From the NCBI RefSeq assembly GCF_036014015.1, contig NZ_CP107905.1, forward strand, positions 9,672,001 to 9,736,000: DNA of 64,000 bases, read 5' to 3'. Within the stretch, counting starts at the first letter, position 1; each line of letters starts with the position of its first letter. The notes under the pieces are model-generated. The model saw only the letters and a program-made list of their open reading frames with translations, was not told the origin of the DNA and made no database searches. Below, in pieces: positions 1-7,707 of the stretch. The position numbers and the translations under genes are program-made. This DNA is from Streptomyces sp. NBC_00457. Its GTDB lineage: Bacteria; Actinomycetota; Actinomycetes; Streptomycetales; Streptomycetaceae.

Positions 1-101
1 ACATCGACAGCGTGCGCCTGGACCGCGTGGCCGGAAACAGCGGTACCCCAAAGGGCTTCAACGACGCTCTGGCCCAGATCAAGGCCGAAGCATCCAGCTG
101 A
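1..101 (+). CDS. FMN-binding domain protein, C-terminal end only
   Basis: The window opens inside this gene, reading in frame from base 3 to the TGA at 99-101. Only about 32 residues are visible. They match the C-terminus of the FMN-binding protein at 35819-36301 almost residue for residue: IDSVRLDRVAGNSGTPKGF followed by NDALAQIKAE here, against IDEVRVSRLAGSSGTPDGF and NDALDQIRAQ there. In FMN_bind proteins this stretch holds the SGAT-type site to which ApbE attaches FMN; here it is the variant AGNSGTP. Assignment rests on the paralogue. The N-terminus and any ApbE partner lie outside the window. Confidence 0.75.
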   Translation, partial: IDSVRLDRVAGNSGTPKGFNDALAQIKAEASS

Positions 102-119
102 CCGGCGGCCGTTGGTCAT

Positions 120-1571
120 GTGACAGGTCCGGTCACAGACAGCCGGGGACGCATCCGCCCCCCGGACACCACAAGGGAAGGGCTGCGCAGAGTCGTGGTC
201 ATCGTCGTATCCGTCTTCGTCCTGGCGTTGTTCGGCGCACTCCACTGGTACGTGTGGCGCCGCCTCATACGGGACACCACACCCAAGGGGGCGTTCCTCC
301 GACGAGCCGGAAGCATCGTCTTCGTGGCCGGGCCCCTGCTGTCGATGGCGGCCATGACAGCGGAGGGCGACGGTGTCCCTTTCCTTCTGCAGCGGATCCT
401 GGCCTGGCCCGGGTATCTGTGGCTGGCGCTGTTCCTGTACCTGCTGCTCGCGTTGCTGGTTGGTGAGGCCATGCGGCCTGTGCTGCGGCGGTGGCTCGCG
501 CATCGTGGCGCCGGGGCAGACGCGCGACAGCGGATTCTCCCGACGGCGCAGTCCGCGGAAGTGGCGGAAGTGCAAGCGACCGACTCCGACGCGGAGGAAC
601 TCGTTTCGGCCGACGAGCCGCTGACCGCGACGGCGCATCGCGGCGATTCCGATGCCTCTGCCTCACGAGGCACCGCGCCCGTCACCGTGCTGGACCCTCC
701 GCACGTATCGGAGCCGACGTTGTCGGCCGGCACCGCCCCCACCGGCCCGTCGCGCCGTCTCTTCGTCTCCCGCGTCGTGGGCGGGGCCGCCGCGGCCGTC
801 GCCGTCGGCACCGTCGGCTACGGCACGTACGGTGTCCTCCGCGGGCCCAAGGTGAAGCGCCTCACGGTTCCGCTGGCCAAACTGCCGCGCAGTGCGCACG
901 GGTTCCGGATCGCCGTCGTCAGCGACATCCACGTCGGTCCCATCCTGGGCCGTGGCTTCGCCCAGCGGGTCGTCGACACCATCAACGCGACCCAGCCAGA
1001 CCTGATCGCGGTCGTCGGCGACCTGGTGGACGGCAGCGTCGAGAACCTCACTCCGGCCGTCGAACCACTCGCCGGGCTCCGGGCACAGCACGGCGCGTAC
1101 TTCGTCACGGGCAACCATGAGTACATCTCCGGTGCCGAGCCGTGGATCGAGAAGGTACGGGAGCTGGGACTGCGCCCGCTGGAGAACGCCCGCACCGAGC
1201 TGCCCGGCTTCGACCTGGCGGGCGTCAACGACGTCCGCGGTGAAGAGGAGGGCCAAGGCCCCGACTTCGGCAGAGCACTTGGCGACCGCGACCGTTCCCG
1301 CACGGCCGTCCTCCTCGCCCACCAACCCGTCGTCATCGACGAGGCCGTACGTCACGGTGTCGACCTCCAGCTCTCCGGCCACACCCACGGCGGTCAACTC
1401 TGGCCGGGCAATCTCCTCGCCAAACTGGCCAACCCCACGGTCGCCGGACTGGAGCGCTACGGCGACACCCAGCTGTACGTGAGCCGCGGTGCCGGCGCCT
1501 GGGGCCCGCCGGTGCGTGTGGGCGCTCCGTCCGACATCACCGTCGTCGAACTCGCCTCGATGCAGGCGTAG
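120..1571 (+). CDS. Membrane-anchored metallophosphoesterase (YkuE/YaeI type)
   Basis: This is a calcineurin-like phosphoesterase of 483 residues. Hydrophobic segments lie at about residues 25-46, 60-80, 94-118 and 212-240; the last follows an RRLFVSR stretch. The catalytic domain is extracytoplasmic by analogy with the family. The metal-binding motifs are complete and in order: SDIHVG (residues 268-273), GDLVDG (300-305), GNHEY (331-335) and HTHGGQ (421-426). YkuE-like enzymes are bimetallic phosphohydrolases, but the substrate cannot be read from sequence. The GTG at 120 gives the longest frame, and a start nearer the first membrane segment is possible. The linker at 120-210 is acidic and alanine-rich. 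The gene follows the FMN-binding gene by 18 bases, so co-transcription is possible. Confidence 0.85.
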   Translation: MTGPVTDSRGRIRPPDTTREGLRRVVVIVVSVFVLALFGALHWYVWRRLIRDTTPKGAFLRRAGSIVFVAGPLLSMAAMTAEGDGVPFLLQRILAWPGYLWLALFLYLLLALLVGEAMRPVLRRWLAHRGAGADARQRILPTAQSAEVAEVQATDSDAEELVSADEPLTATAHRGDSDASASRGTAPVTVLDPPHVSEPTLSAGTAPTGPSRRLFVSRVVGGAAAAVAVGTVGYGTYGVLRGPKVKRLTVPLAKLPRSAHGFRIAVVSDIHVGPILGRGFAQRVVDTINATQPDLIAVVGDLVDGSVENLTPAVEPLAGLRAQHGAYFVTGNHEYISGAEPWIEKVRELGLRPLENARTELPGFDLAGVNDVRGEEEGQGPDFGRALGDRDRSRTAVLLAHQPVVIDEAVRHGVDLQLSGHTHGGQLWPGNLLAKLANPTVAGLERYGDTQLYVSRGAGAWGPPVRVGAPSDITVVELASMQA

Positions 1572-1682
1572 TTGTGTTGCGTCGACGCATCGCCGACCTC
1601 GCCTGGGGCGATGCGGTGTCGTCGGCGGACTCCTCGCACTTGCCCATGCGGCTGATTCTGCCGACCGATGGCACGAAGATGT

Positions 1683-2747
1683 TCAGGCCAGGTCCGCGAC
1701 CATCCGCGGCAGGTCGAGGGTGGTCCTGATGCCGGGCGGTGCCTCGCAGACCAAAGGCACGGCGTTGACGACGATGTGGGCGCTGTAGCCGGGCGAGACG
1801 GCAGCGTAGTTCTCGGACGTGACACGGATGTCGATGTCGAGGGGCGCGTCACCCTCGACGACGACGTGCCAGCCGGTGTCGCGCACCTGCCCTTTCCAGT
1901 CCTGTTCGAGATCTTGGGTGAGGTACCAGGTGGGCCGGACCACCATGAACGGCTTGCCGTCTCGCCAGCCGGTGACCTCGAACCGCCATGCGGCGACCGT
2001 GCCGGCCTCGACGGTCGTGGTGGCAACCTTCACCGGTTTCGCCGCCGTGCCCACCGTTCCTGTCGCGGTGACCTCGTCGAGAGGTACCGAAAGGCCGTCG
2101 GCGAGTTGGCGCAGCGAGGTGCCGAAATCTTCGCCCAGGCTGGCGGCCACCCGCGTGAGGTCCATCGCCGCGGGGTCTCCGCCGAACATCTGGGAGAGCA
2201 GCTCCGGTGAGTTGCGCGTCGTCATGTCGGCGAACTCCTCGATCGTCAGGCGATCGAGCCGGCGCTGGAGGGCGGTCACCGCGAGCGGGAAGACCTCGGT
2301 GATCCAGCCCGGGCTCGAGCCCGTGGCGTGCAGCGATGTACAGCCGCGCTGGCACGCGGCCTGGATCCGCTGCCGTACATCGGGGTCGAGGCCCTCCGGG
2401 TAGTGGAAGTCGGTGACGCTCGTGACGACGTTGGCGCCTGACTCGAGGAGTTGGCAGATCTCGTCGGTCCTGACCGCCTCGAGCACCGGCATGTACAACA
2501 CACAGTCGGGACTGGCGGCGAGAATGTCGTCGATGCTGCCGGTGGCACGGACGCCGGTCGGCTCCATGCCGCACAGTTCACCGGCGTCGCGGCCGACCTT
2601 CGCGTCGGCGTACACGTACACGCCGACCAGGTCGTACCGCGGGTGCTCGATGACGCATCGCAGGGCGTGTGCCCCGGTGTGACCGGTCGCCCATTGAGCG
2701 ACTCGGTAGCGTCCGGGCGGTGTCCTGCCGGGCTGGTGATCAGACAC
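1683..2747 (-). CDS. Dihydrodipicolinate-reductase-like NAD(P)-binding protein
   Basis: The 354-residue protein begins with a Rossmann segment (YRVAQWATGHTGAHALR, near residues 12-28) followed by HPRYDLVGVYVYADAKVG. This is the layout of the DapB-like N-terminal family that includes 2,4-diaminopentanoate dehydrogenase-type and other amine or imine oxidoreductases. The middle contains TSVTDFHYPEGLD and HATGSSPGWITEVFP, typical of that group. It is not the lysine-pathway DapB, because length and substrate region differ. The GTG at 2747 is chosen because AAGAGGGAGAA lies directly upstream; an open frame continues to 2861 without a better signal. It may be transcribed separately from the LLM gene behind it (147-base gap). 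Substrate unknown. Confidence 0.75.
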   Translation of the reverse strand: MSDHQPGRTPPGRYRVAQWATGHTGAHALRCVIEHPRYDLVGVYVYADAKVGRDAGELCGMEPTGVRATGSIDDILAASPDCVLYMPVLEAVRTDEICQLLESGANVVTSVTDFHYPEGLDPDVRQRIQAACQRGCTSLHATGSSPGWITEVFPLAVTALQRRLDRLTIEEFADMTTRNSPELLSQMFGGDPAAMDLTRVAASLGEDFGTSLRQLADGLSVPLDEVTATGTVGTAAKPVKVATTTVEAGTVAAWRFEVTGWRDGKPFMVVRPTWYLTQDLEQDWKGQVRDTGWHVVVEGDAPLDIDIRVTSENYAAVSPGYSAHIVVNAVPLVCEAPPGIRTTLDLPRMVADLA

Positions 2748-2894
2748 TTCTCTCCCTCTTGTGAGTCGTGCGGCGGGCAGGCACCGAGCCGGCAGGCTTC
2801 CAGGCGCGCTGTCCACCGGGGCCGAGGCCGAGGCACGGGCTGCTTGGTTCGCCATGACCATGGGTGGGCCTCGACCGGTCGGACACGGCTCTCG

Positions 2895-3788
2895 TCAGCC
2901 GAGTTCGGCCAGCCGTCGTGCCGCCGGGGCGGCGCGTTCCTCGATCCAGCGGGCGGCTCCGGCGAGCGGAACGGACGCGATCACGGTCTCGATGCCGAGC
3001 TCGGCGTAGCCGGTCATCGCCTTGGTGAAGCCGTCGAGGTCGCCGTCACGGAGCGCGTCCCCGGAGTACATGGCCGTTTTGCGGATCCGCCCGTAGTCCC
3101 GGCCCAGATCGTCGCAGTGGCGGCGCAGCACCTCCAGCTTGTGCGCGACCTCGGCGTGGGTGAAGGCGGTGAGGTTGCAGGCGTCCGCGTACTGGGCCAC
3201 CAGCCTCAGGGTCTTCTTCTCGCCGCCTCCGCCGATCATGATCTCCGGGTGCGGAGCACTCACCGGCGGTGGCACGCACATGGTCTCGGCCAGCTGGTAG
3301 TGCCTGCCCTCGAACGGCCCGTTGTCCCGCGGGTCCCACATCTGCAGGCAGATCCGCAGGGTCTCCTCCAGTCGTTCGAACCGCTCGGCCGTCGGCGGGA
3401 AGGGCACGCCCAGGCCGAGATGTTCGCGCTCGTACCAGGCCGCCCCGACGCCGAGGGTGGCGCGGCCGCCGGAGAGGTGGTCGAGCGTGGTGACGATCTT
3501 GGCCAGCAGGCCGGGATGACGGTACGTCACCCCGGTCACCAGCGCCCCGAGTTGCATGGTGGAGGTGTGCGCCGCGAGGTGGCCGAGCGTGGTGTAGCAC
3601 TCCAGCATGGCGCTCTCGGCGCCGCCCAGTACGTCCATCTGGAAGTAGTGGTCCATCACCGACAGCCGGCCCACCCCCGCCGCCTCGGCGGCGGCTCCGA
3701 CCGCAGCCAGCTCAGGCCCCAGCCCACCGTGCCTCTTCAAGTCACCTGCGGGGTCGTCGAATCCCACGATGTTGATGCCCAGTCGCAT
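2895..3788 (-). CDS. LLM-class F420-dependent oxidoreductase
   Basis: A 297-residue luciferase-like (bacterial luciferase fold) flavin/F420 oxidoreductase. The TIM-barrel start MRLGINIVGFDD, the VGRLSVMDHYFQM segment, TGVTYRHPGLLAKIVTTLDHLSGGRATLGVGAAWYE (read in pieces) and PEIMIGGGGEKKTLRLVAQYAD are the standard landmarks. Members reduce or oxidise diverse substrates with reduced F420; a substrate cannot be assigned. GGGAGG sits seven bases upstream of the ATG. It lies 40 bases downstream of an F420-reductase-like gene on the same strand, which supports F420 use and co-transcription. Confidence 0.85.
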   Translation of the reverse strand: MRLGINIVGFDDPAGDLKRHGGLGPELAAVGAAAEAAGVGRLSVMDHYFQMDVLGGAESAMLECYTTLGHLAAHTSTMQLGALVTGVTYRHPGLLAKIVTTLDHLSGGRATLGVGAAWYEREHLGLGVPFPPTAERFERLEETLRICLQMWDPRDNGPFEGRHYQLAETMCVPPPVSAPHPEIMIGGGGEKKTLRLVAQYADACNLTAFTHAEVAHKLEVLRRHCDDLGRDYGRIRKTAMYSGDALRDGDLDGFTKAMTGYAELGIETVIASVPLAGAARWIEERAAPAARRLAELG

Positions 3789-3828
3789 GTCGGCCTCCCG
3801 CCGCAGTCCCTGCTCCGCGCTTCCTGGT

Positions 3829-4581
3829 TCAGTCCCGGCTGAGGGTCTGGCGGGCGTCGGCCGCGGAGCGCCGGACGGCGGTGTCGGTCAGTTCCTTCAC
3901 CTTGTCGGCAGGCACCGGGACGCTCGGGGCTTCGAAGAACCAGCGCCCCATCTCCTCCTGGGTCAGTCCTTCGGGCTGTGCCGGCAGATAGGGCTGGACG
4001 TAGACCGGGGTGCCCGGCTCGCTGCGCCAGCTGTCGGCGAGGGGGCCGATGTCCACGGCGTCGTAGCCCAGCGCGTCCAACAGTTCGGCGACCTGCGCTT
4101 TGGCGGCCGTGTCGTCGCCGGCGATGGGCAGGGCACTGCGGTCGTCGGCGCCGGCGGGCCGGGCTGCGGTGAACAGGCGCACGAAGTCGATGCTGTTGAA
4201 CGCCTTGACCACCCGGGAGTCGGCCAGGTGCCGCTGCACCAGGGCGCTGGAGGTCTGCTCGCCCGCGTCCAGCTCGGCGATCCGGTCGTCGCGCTCGGGG
4301 TAGTAGTTCATGGTGTCGATGACGGTCTTGCCCGCCAGGGCGGCGGCCGGAAGCTGCTCGTACTTGCTCAGGGGGACCGTCGCCACTACCAGGTCACCGG
4401 CCTGCGCTGCCTCGGCGGGTGTGGCCGCGCGCGCCTGCTCGCCGAGTTCGGCGACGAGGTCGGCGAGGGTCTCGGGGCCGCGGGAGTTGCTCAGCACGAC
4501 GTTCAGGCCGGCGGCGACGGCGAGACGGGCCAGTGCGCTGCCGATGTTGCCGCTGCCGATGAGTGCGAGGGTCTTGGTCAT
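3829..4581 (-). CDS. NADPH:F420-reductase-like NAD(P)-binding protein
   Basis: The 250-residue protein starts with a dinucleotide-binding motif, LALIGSGNIGSALARLAVAAG, split here as LALIGSGNIG and SALARLAVAAG. It continues with VVLSNSRGPETLADLV, the arrangement of the F420-dependent NADP oxidoreductase (NADP_oxidored_F420) family. Later landmarks are AGDLVVATVPL, KTVIDTMNYYPERD and RVVKAFNSIDF. The last two are typical of the family, which moves hydride between NADP and F420 or acts on small substrates. GGAG lies upstream of the ATG. It sits between the LLM gene and an SDR on the same strand, and with the LLM enzyme it could form an F420 redox pair. Confidence 0.8.
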   Translation of the reverse strand: MTKTLALIGSGNIGSALARLAVAAGLNVVLSNSRGPETLADLVAELGEQARAATPAEAAQAGDLVVATVPLSKYEQLPAAALAGKTVIDTMNYYPERDDRIAELDAGEQTSSALVQRHLADSRVVKAFNSIDFVRLFTAARPAGADDRSALPIAGDDTAAKAQVAELLDALGYDAVDIGPLADSWRSEPGTPVYVQPYLPAQPEGLTQEEMGRWFFEAPSVPVPADKVKELTDTAVRRSAADARQTLSRD

Positions 4582-4666
4582 GGGTCACGTCTCCAGTTCA
4601 GTGGACAGATAGGGGTGGTGCAGGGGTCTCGAATCGAGGAGCGGGTGCTGTGAGTTGCGCCCGTCC

Positions 4667-5437
4667 TCAGCCGCGCAGGCTCATGCCGCCGTCGATCGAC
4701 CAGGCCTGGCCGCTGATCCAGGCCGCGTCGTCGGAGAAGAGGAAGGCGACGGCGCCGGCCAGGTCGGCGGGCTCACCGAGGCGCGGGCTGCGGGCGTACT
4801 CCAACGCCATGGCCTGCAACTGCTGGTCGTCCTGCGCCTGCTGGGTCTCGCCCATGACCAGGCCAGGGGCGACGACATTGCAGCGGATGCCCTCCTTGCC
4901 CCAGCGGGAGGCGATGTGGCGGGTCAGCGCATTGACCCCGGCCTTGGAGGCGGCGTACGCGGGCCGCGTGGGCTCGCCGCCCCAGGCCGCGCCGGAGGAG
5001 GTGTTGACGATGACGCCGCCGCCCTGGCCCAGCAGGTGCGGGAGGACCGCCCGGCAGGTCAGGGCGTAGCCGAGCAGGTTCACGTCGTGGGTGCGGCGCC
5101 ACACGGCCGGGTCCATCTCCAACAGGTCGACGTCACGGCCCAGAGTGGCCGGCGAGAGGTCGGCGCCGACGTTGAAGAGCCCGTCAACCCCGCCGAACTC
5201 GGCGACGGTCCGGTAGACCAGCGCTTGAATCGTGGCCTCGTCACCGAGGTCGAACTCAACGGCGATCGCGGTGCCACCCGCCTCGGTGATGCCCTTGGCA
5301 GTGGCTTCGGCTCCAGCGAGATTGATGTCGCCGACGACGACCGAGGCCCCGTCCTCGGCGAGCCGTTCGGCCGTGGCCGCGCCGATGCCGGTCGCGCCCC
5401 CGGCAATGACGATCCTCTTGCCCTGCAGACCCCTCAT
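4667..5437 (-). CDS. SDR family oxidoreductase (classical)
   Basis: A 256-residue classical short-chain dehydrogenase. It has the cofactor motif GGATGIGAAT near residues 11-20, DINLAG as the acidic residue after beta-2, the active-site Ser region VNTSSGAAWGG, catalytic YAASK, and the C-terminal WSIDGGMSLRG. The acidic residue after beta-2 suggests NAD(H). The start is set at the ATG at 5437, preceded by AAGGGAGAG; the open frame runs on to 5479 but lacks a better site. It is divergent from the TetR gene at 5565 with a perfect palindrome between them, so it is the likely target of that regulator and heads the minus-strand redox run to 2895. Confidence 0.88.
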   Translation of the reverse strand: MRGLQGKRIVIAGGATGIGAATAERLAEDGASVVVGDINLAGAEATAKGITEAGGTAIAVEFDLGDEATIQALVYRTVAEFGGVDGLFNVGADLSPATLGRDVDLLEMDPAVWRRTHDVNLLGYALTCRAVLPHLLGQGGGVIVNTSSGAAWGGEPTRPAYAASKAGVNALTRHIASRWGKEGIRCNVVAPGLVMGETQQAQDDQQLQAMALEYARSPRLGEPADLAGAVAFLFSDDAAWISGQAWSIDGGMSLRG

Positions 5438-5485
5438 GACTCTCTCCCTTGCTGAGCTGAAGCGCCACACTTGCGTCAATCGCTA

Positions 5486-5510
5486 CACTCTGACACTCGG
5501 TGTCAGAGTG
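5486..5510. promoter_or_regulatory. 25-bp palindromic operator between SDR and TetR genes
   Basis: The arms CACTCTGACAC (5486-5496) and GTGTCAGAGTG (5500-5510) are perfect inverted repeats around a TCG spacer. The palindrome is in the middle of the 127-base divergent intergenic region. Position, length and symmetry fit a TetR dimer-of-dimers operator controlling both genes. Binding is inferred, not shown. Confidence 0.75.
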
Positions 5511-5564
5511 GGAACTGTAGCTCATCGTTGCGAGCCGAGGTCAAGGGAGAGGTAGGATCGAGAA

Positions 5565-6158
5565 GTGAGTGGAGCAGTACGTACGAACACGAGAGACATC
5601 GCGCGGGCCGCCATCCGGTTCGAGTTGGCCCAGGTGGCCTTCGACCTGTTCCGCCGTGAGGGCTTCGACAACGTCACCGTCAATGACCTGGCCGCGGCTG
5701 CGGGAGTGTCCCGCAGTACCTTCCTGCGCTATTTCGGCAGCAAGGAGGACGCCGTCCTCGGCGCCGTCGACGCCCAGGGCGAACAGGTCGCCGATGCGCT
5801 ACGCGCCCGGCCTGCCGACGAGGGCGACTGGACGGCACTGCGGCGCGCGATGGACACCGTCACCGAAGTCCATCGCCGGGACCCGGACGGCGCACTCGCG
5901 ATGTCCCAGCTGATCATGCGGACGCCCGCGCTGGGCGCCCGCACGCTGGAGAAGCAGAACGGCTGGCGCCCCGCCATCGCCCAGGCCCTCGCCGAGCGTG
6001 CCGACCCCTCTTGGCCCTCGCTCCTGGTTCCGTCGGTACGCGCCGCCGCCGCGGTGGACTGCTTGAACGTCGCCGTCGAACACTGGACCGCCTCTGACGG
6101 CCGCCTCGACCTCGATGCCCTGCTCGACGAGGCCTTCGCCGCATTCGCATTTCGGTAG
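5565..6158 (+). CDS. TetR family transcriptional regulator
   Basis: A 197-residue TetR regulator. The helix-turn-helix spans about residues 13-62: VAFDLFRREGFDNVTVNDLA, then AAAGVSRSTFLRYFGSKEDAV, a clear TetR DNA-binding signature. The C-terminal ligand domain resembles the MftR/TetR_C_17-like all-helical type and gives no ligand. The GTG at 5565 has AGGGAGAGG upstream. It is divergent from the SDR at 4667-5437 across a perfect palindrome. Local repression of the SDR/F420 gene run and autoregulation are the simplest reading. Confidence 0.88.
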   Translation: MSGAVRTNTRDIARAAIRFELAQVAFDLFRREGFDNVTVNDLAAAAGVSRSTFLRYFGSKEDAVLGAVDAQGEQVADALRARPADEGDWTALRRAMDTVTEVHRRDPDGALAMSQLIMRTPALGARTLEKQNGWRPAIAQALAERADPSWPSLLVPSVRAAAAVDCLNVAVEHWTASDGRLDLDALLDEAFAAFAFR

Positions 6159-6245
6159 GAGCGCCCGCTTCGTGAAACCGGGCGTCATGTCGGCATCTCG
6201 AAGACAATGCTGAGACCAAGGTCGGAGTACGGGATGGGGGCGCGG

Positions 6246-6517
6246 GTGGAAGTGGCAACGGGGCACGCGAAGACCCGTGACATCGCCCGGGCCGCCATCG
6301 CGTGAACTCGGTCGCCCCCGGCCCTGTCCTGTCCGGAGAGATTCAGGTCGCGGCCGCCGGTAATCCCCGGACCGCTGCTGCCGCTGCCCATCTTCCCGCT
6401 CGCCGTTTCGGCCTGCCGTGCGAGATCGCCGAAGCCGTCGCATACCTCGCCTCCGAGGACGCTGCCTTCGTTCATGGCGCGTTCCTGAGTGTCGACGGAG
6501 GCGCAAGCCTCGTCTGA
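6246..6517 (+). pseudogene. Chimeric remnant: TetR-like N-terminus joined to SDR C-terminus
   Basis: The stretch 6246-6305 reads VEVATGHAKTRDIARAAIA then stop, closely resembling the start of the TetR gene at 5565 (TRDIARAAIR). Immediately after, from about 6300 in another frame, it reads RVNSVAPGPVLSGE and later PCEIAEAVAYLASEDAAFVHG and DGGASLV, the unmistakable last 70 residues of an SDR. The SDR part lacks the cofactor motif and YxxxK. It looks like a deletion scar that removed most of a second TetR/SDR pair. A small peptide of 71 residues is formally open from 6302 but is unlikely to be an enzyme. Confidence 0.65.
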
Positions 6518-6559
6518 ATCGGCGCCGGGCGACCTGCGTTGCCCCGCTCGCATCTGGCT

Positions 6560-6596
6560 GCCGGCACCCGCAGCAGATAATGCTGCGGGTGCCGGC
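6560..6596. terminator. Strong stem-loop terminator
   Basis: A perfect inverted repeat with 16-base arms (GCCGGCACCCGCAGCA and its complement) encloses the 5-base loop GATAA. It begins ten bases beyond the stop codon of the beta-propeller gene on the minus strand and also follows the SDR remnant on the plus strand, so it may act in both directions. There is no long T tract, as is usual in Streptomyces. Confidence 0.75.
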
Positions 6597-6605
6597 TTCG
6601 CCAGT

Positions 6606-7640
6606 TCAGGAGGTCCGGTCGCAGTTCAGCGCGGCGGGGTCGATCGTTCCGCGCTGCACCTTCGCGTCGTGAGGCTCGGCGAGACCGGCGTTGGTGACGT
6701 AGAGCCGGTTTCCGCGCACAGCGGTGGAGGTGGGGGAAGCGAGGCCGTCCTTGGACGTCAGGACGGTCTCGGTGGTCCCGTCGGGGTGGACGAGCGCGAC
6801 CTGGTTGAGGCCGTTCTGCGCGGCGAACACCACGTCGGAGCGGTCGTTGAGGAAGTTGAAGTCGTCAACGCCGGTGAGGCTGCTGGTCACGGTGCGGATC
6901 CGGCCGGGGGCGCCGGTGGCGGTGACCGGGATCCGCAACAGGGTGCCCTTCGCGAGGTTGGAGACCCAGACGGCGCCCTTGTGCAAGCGGAGCCCGTTCG
7001 CGCCGAGGGGTACGGACGGGTCTCCCGCGAGGGCGGGGTCGGTCAGCCAGGCGGTCGCCGTTCCACCGGAGACTGGGACGCTCCATACGGTGGCCTTGTT
7101 GCTGTCGGCCGCGTACAGGGTGCGCCCCGCCGGGTCGAGGGCCAGGCCGTTGGGGAGTCCGTCGGTGGGCAGGGCGGCGATGCGGCGAGGGGTGCCGCCG
7201 GGGGGCAGCTTCCACACGCCGGCCCGGGCGGAGTTGGAGGAGGCCACGTTGTAGTAGATGGTGCCGTTGCGGTCGCGCGTGTTGCCGGTGAATGTGTCGC
7301 CCGGCTGCCCGGCGACGATCACCTGGCTGCGCCCGGACGGGGCGATCCGCACGAGTGCCGGACGCTTGCCCGCCACGCTGCCCAGCATGGAGACGGTCAG
7401 TGAGTTGTCCGGGTTGACGGTGACGTTCTCCGGGGAGTCGCCGGCCGCGAAGTCGAAGGTGGCGAGGGTCTTCACGTCGGTGACGACCGGCTTCGGGGAT
7501 GTCTCCGTTGCCGTGGATGCGGACGCGGACGGCGTCGAGACGAGAACGGCCGCCGTCGCGGCGATCGCCGCCGCGAGTCTGAACCGCTTGTTCAGGCGGG
7601 TGGCGGTGGGGACTGCTGTGGAGGTTTCCATGGGGTGCAT
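6606..7640 (-). CDS. Secreted SMP-30/gluconolactonase-like beta-propeller protein
   Basis: A 344-residue protein with a Sec signal peptide (KRFRLAAAIAATAAVLVS, then TPSASA, cleavage near residue 42). It is followed by repeating propeller strands such as DSPENVTVNPDNSLTVSML, DGLPNGLALDPAGRTLYAAD and SPTSTAVRGNRLYVTNAGL. This is the SMP-30/gluconolaconase/LRE or ScyD/ScyE-like six-bladed fold. Known relatives are lactonases or strictosidine-synthase-like proteins, but no active-site metal ligands could be assigned confidently. Two ATGs (7640 and 7631) are possible starts. The gene is followed directly by a strong stem-loop. No neighbour defines its role. Confidence 0.75.
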   Translation of the reverse strand: MHPMETSTAVPTATRLNKRFRLAAAIAATAAVLVSTPSASASTATETSPKPVVTDVKTLATFDFAAGDSPENVTVNPDNSLTVSMLGSVAGKRPALVRIAPSGRSQVIVAGQPGDTFTGNTRDRNGTIYYNVASSNSARAGVWKLPPGGTPRRIAALPTDGLPNGLALDPAGRTLYAADSNKATVWSVPVSGGTATAWLTDPALAGDPSVPLGANGLRLHKGAVWVSNLAKGTLLRIPVTATGAPGRIRTVTSSLTGVDDFNFLNDRSDVVFAAQNGLNQVALVHPDGTTETVLTSKDGLASPTSTAVRGNRLYVTNAGLAEPHDAKVQRGTIDPAALNCDRTS

Positions 7641-7707
7641 CGCACTTTTCTCGAAGGACGCAACTGTGGTTGCGCGTGGCGGTGTGGCAGGAAAGGTTGG
7701 GGGCGCG

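Noticed and set aside
2451..3842. 463-residue plus-strand open frame over the DHDPR-like and LLM genes
   Set aside because: Composition-driven frame opposite two well-supported genes; no family similarity.
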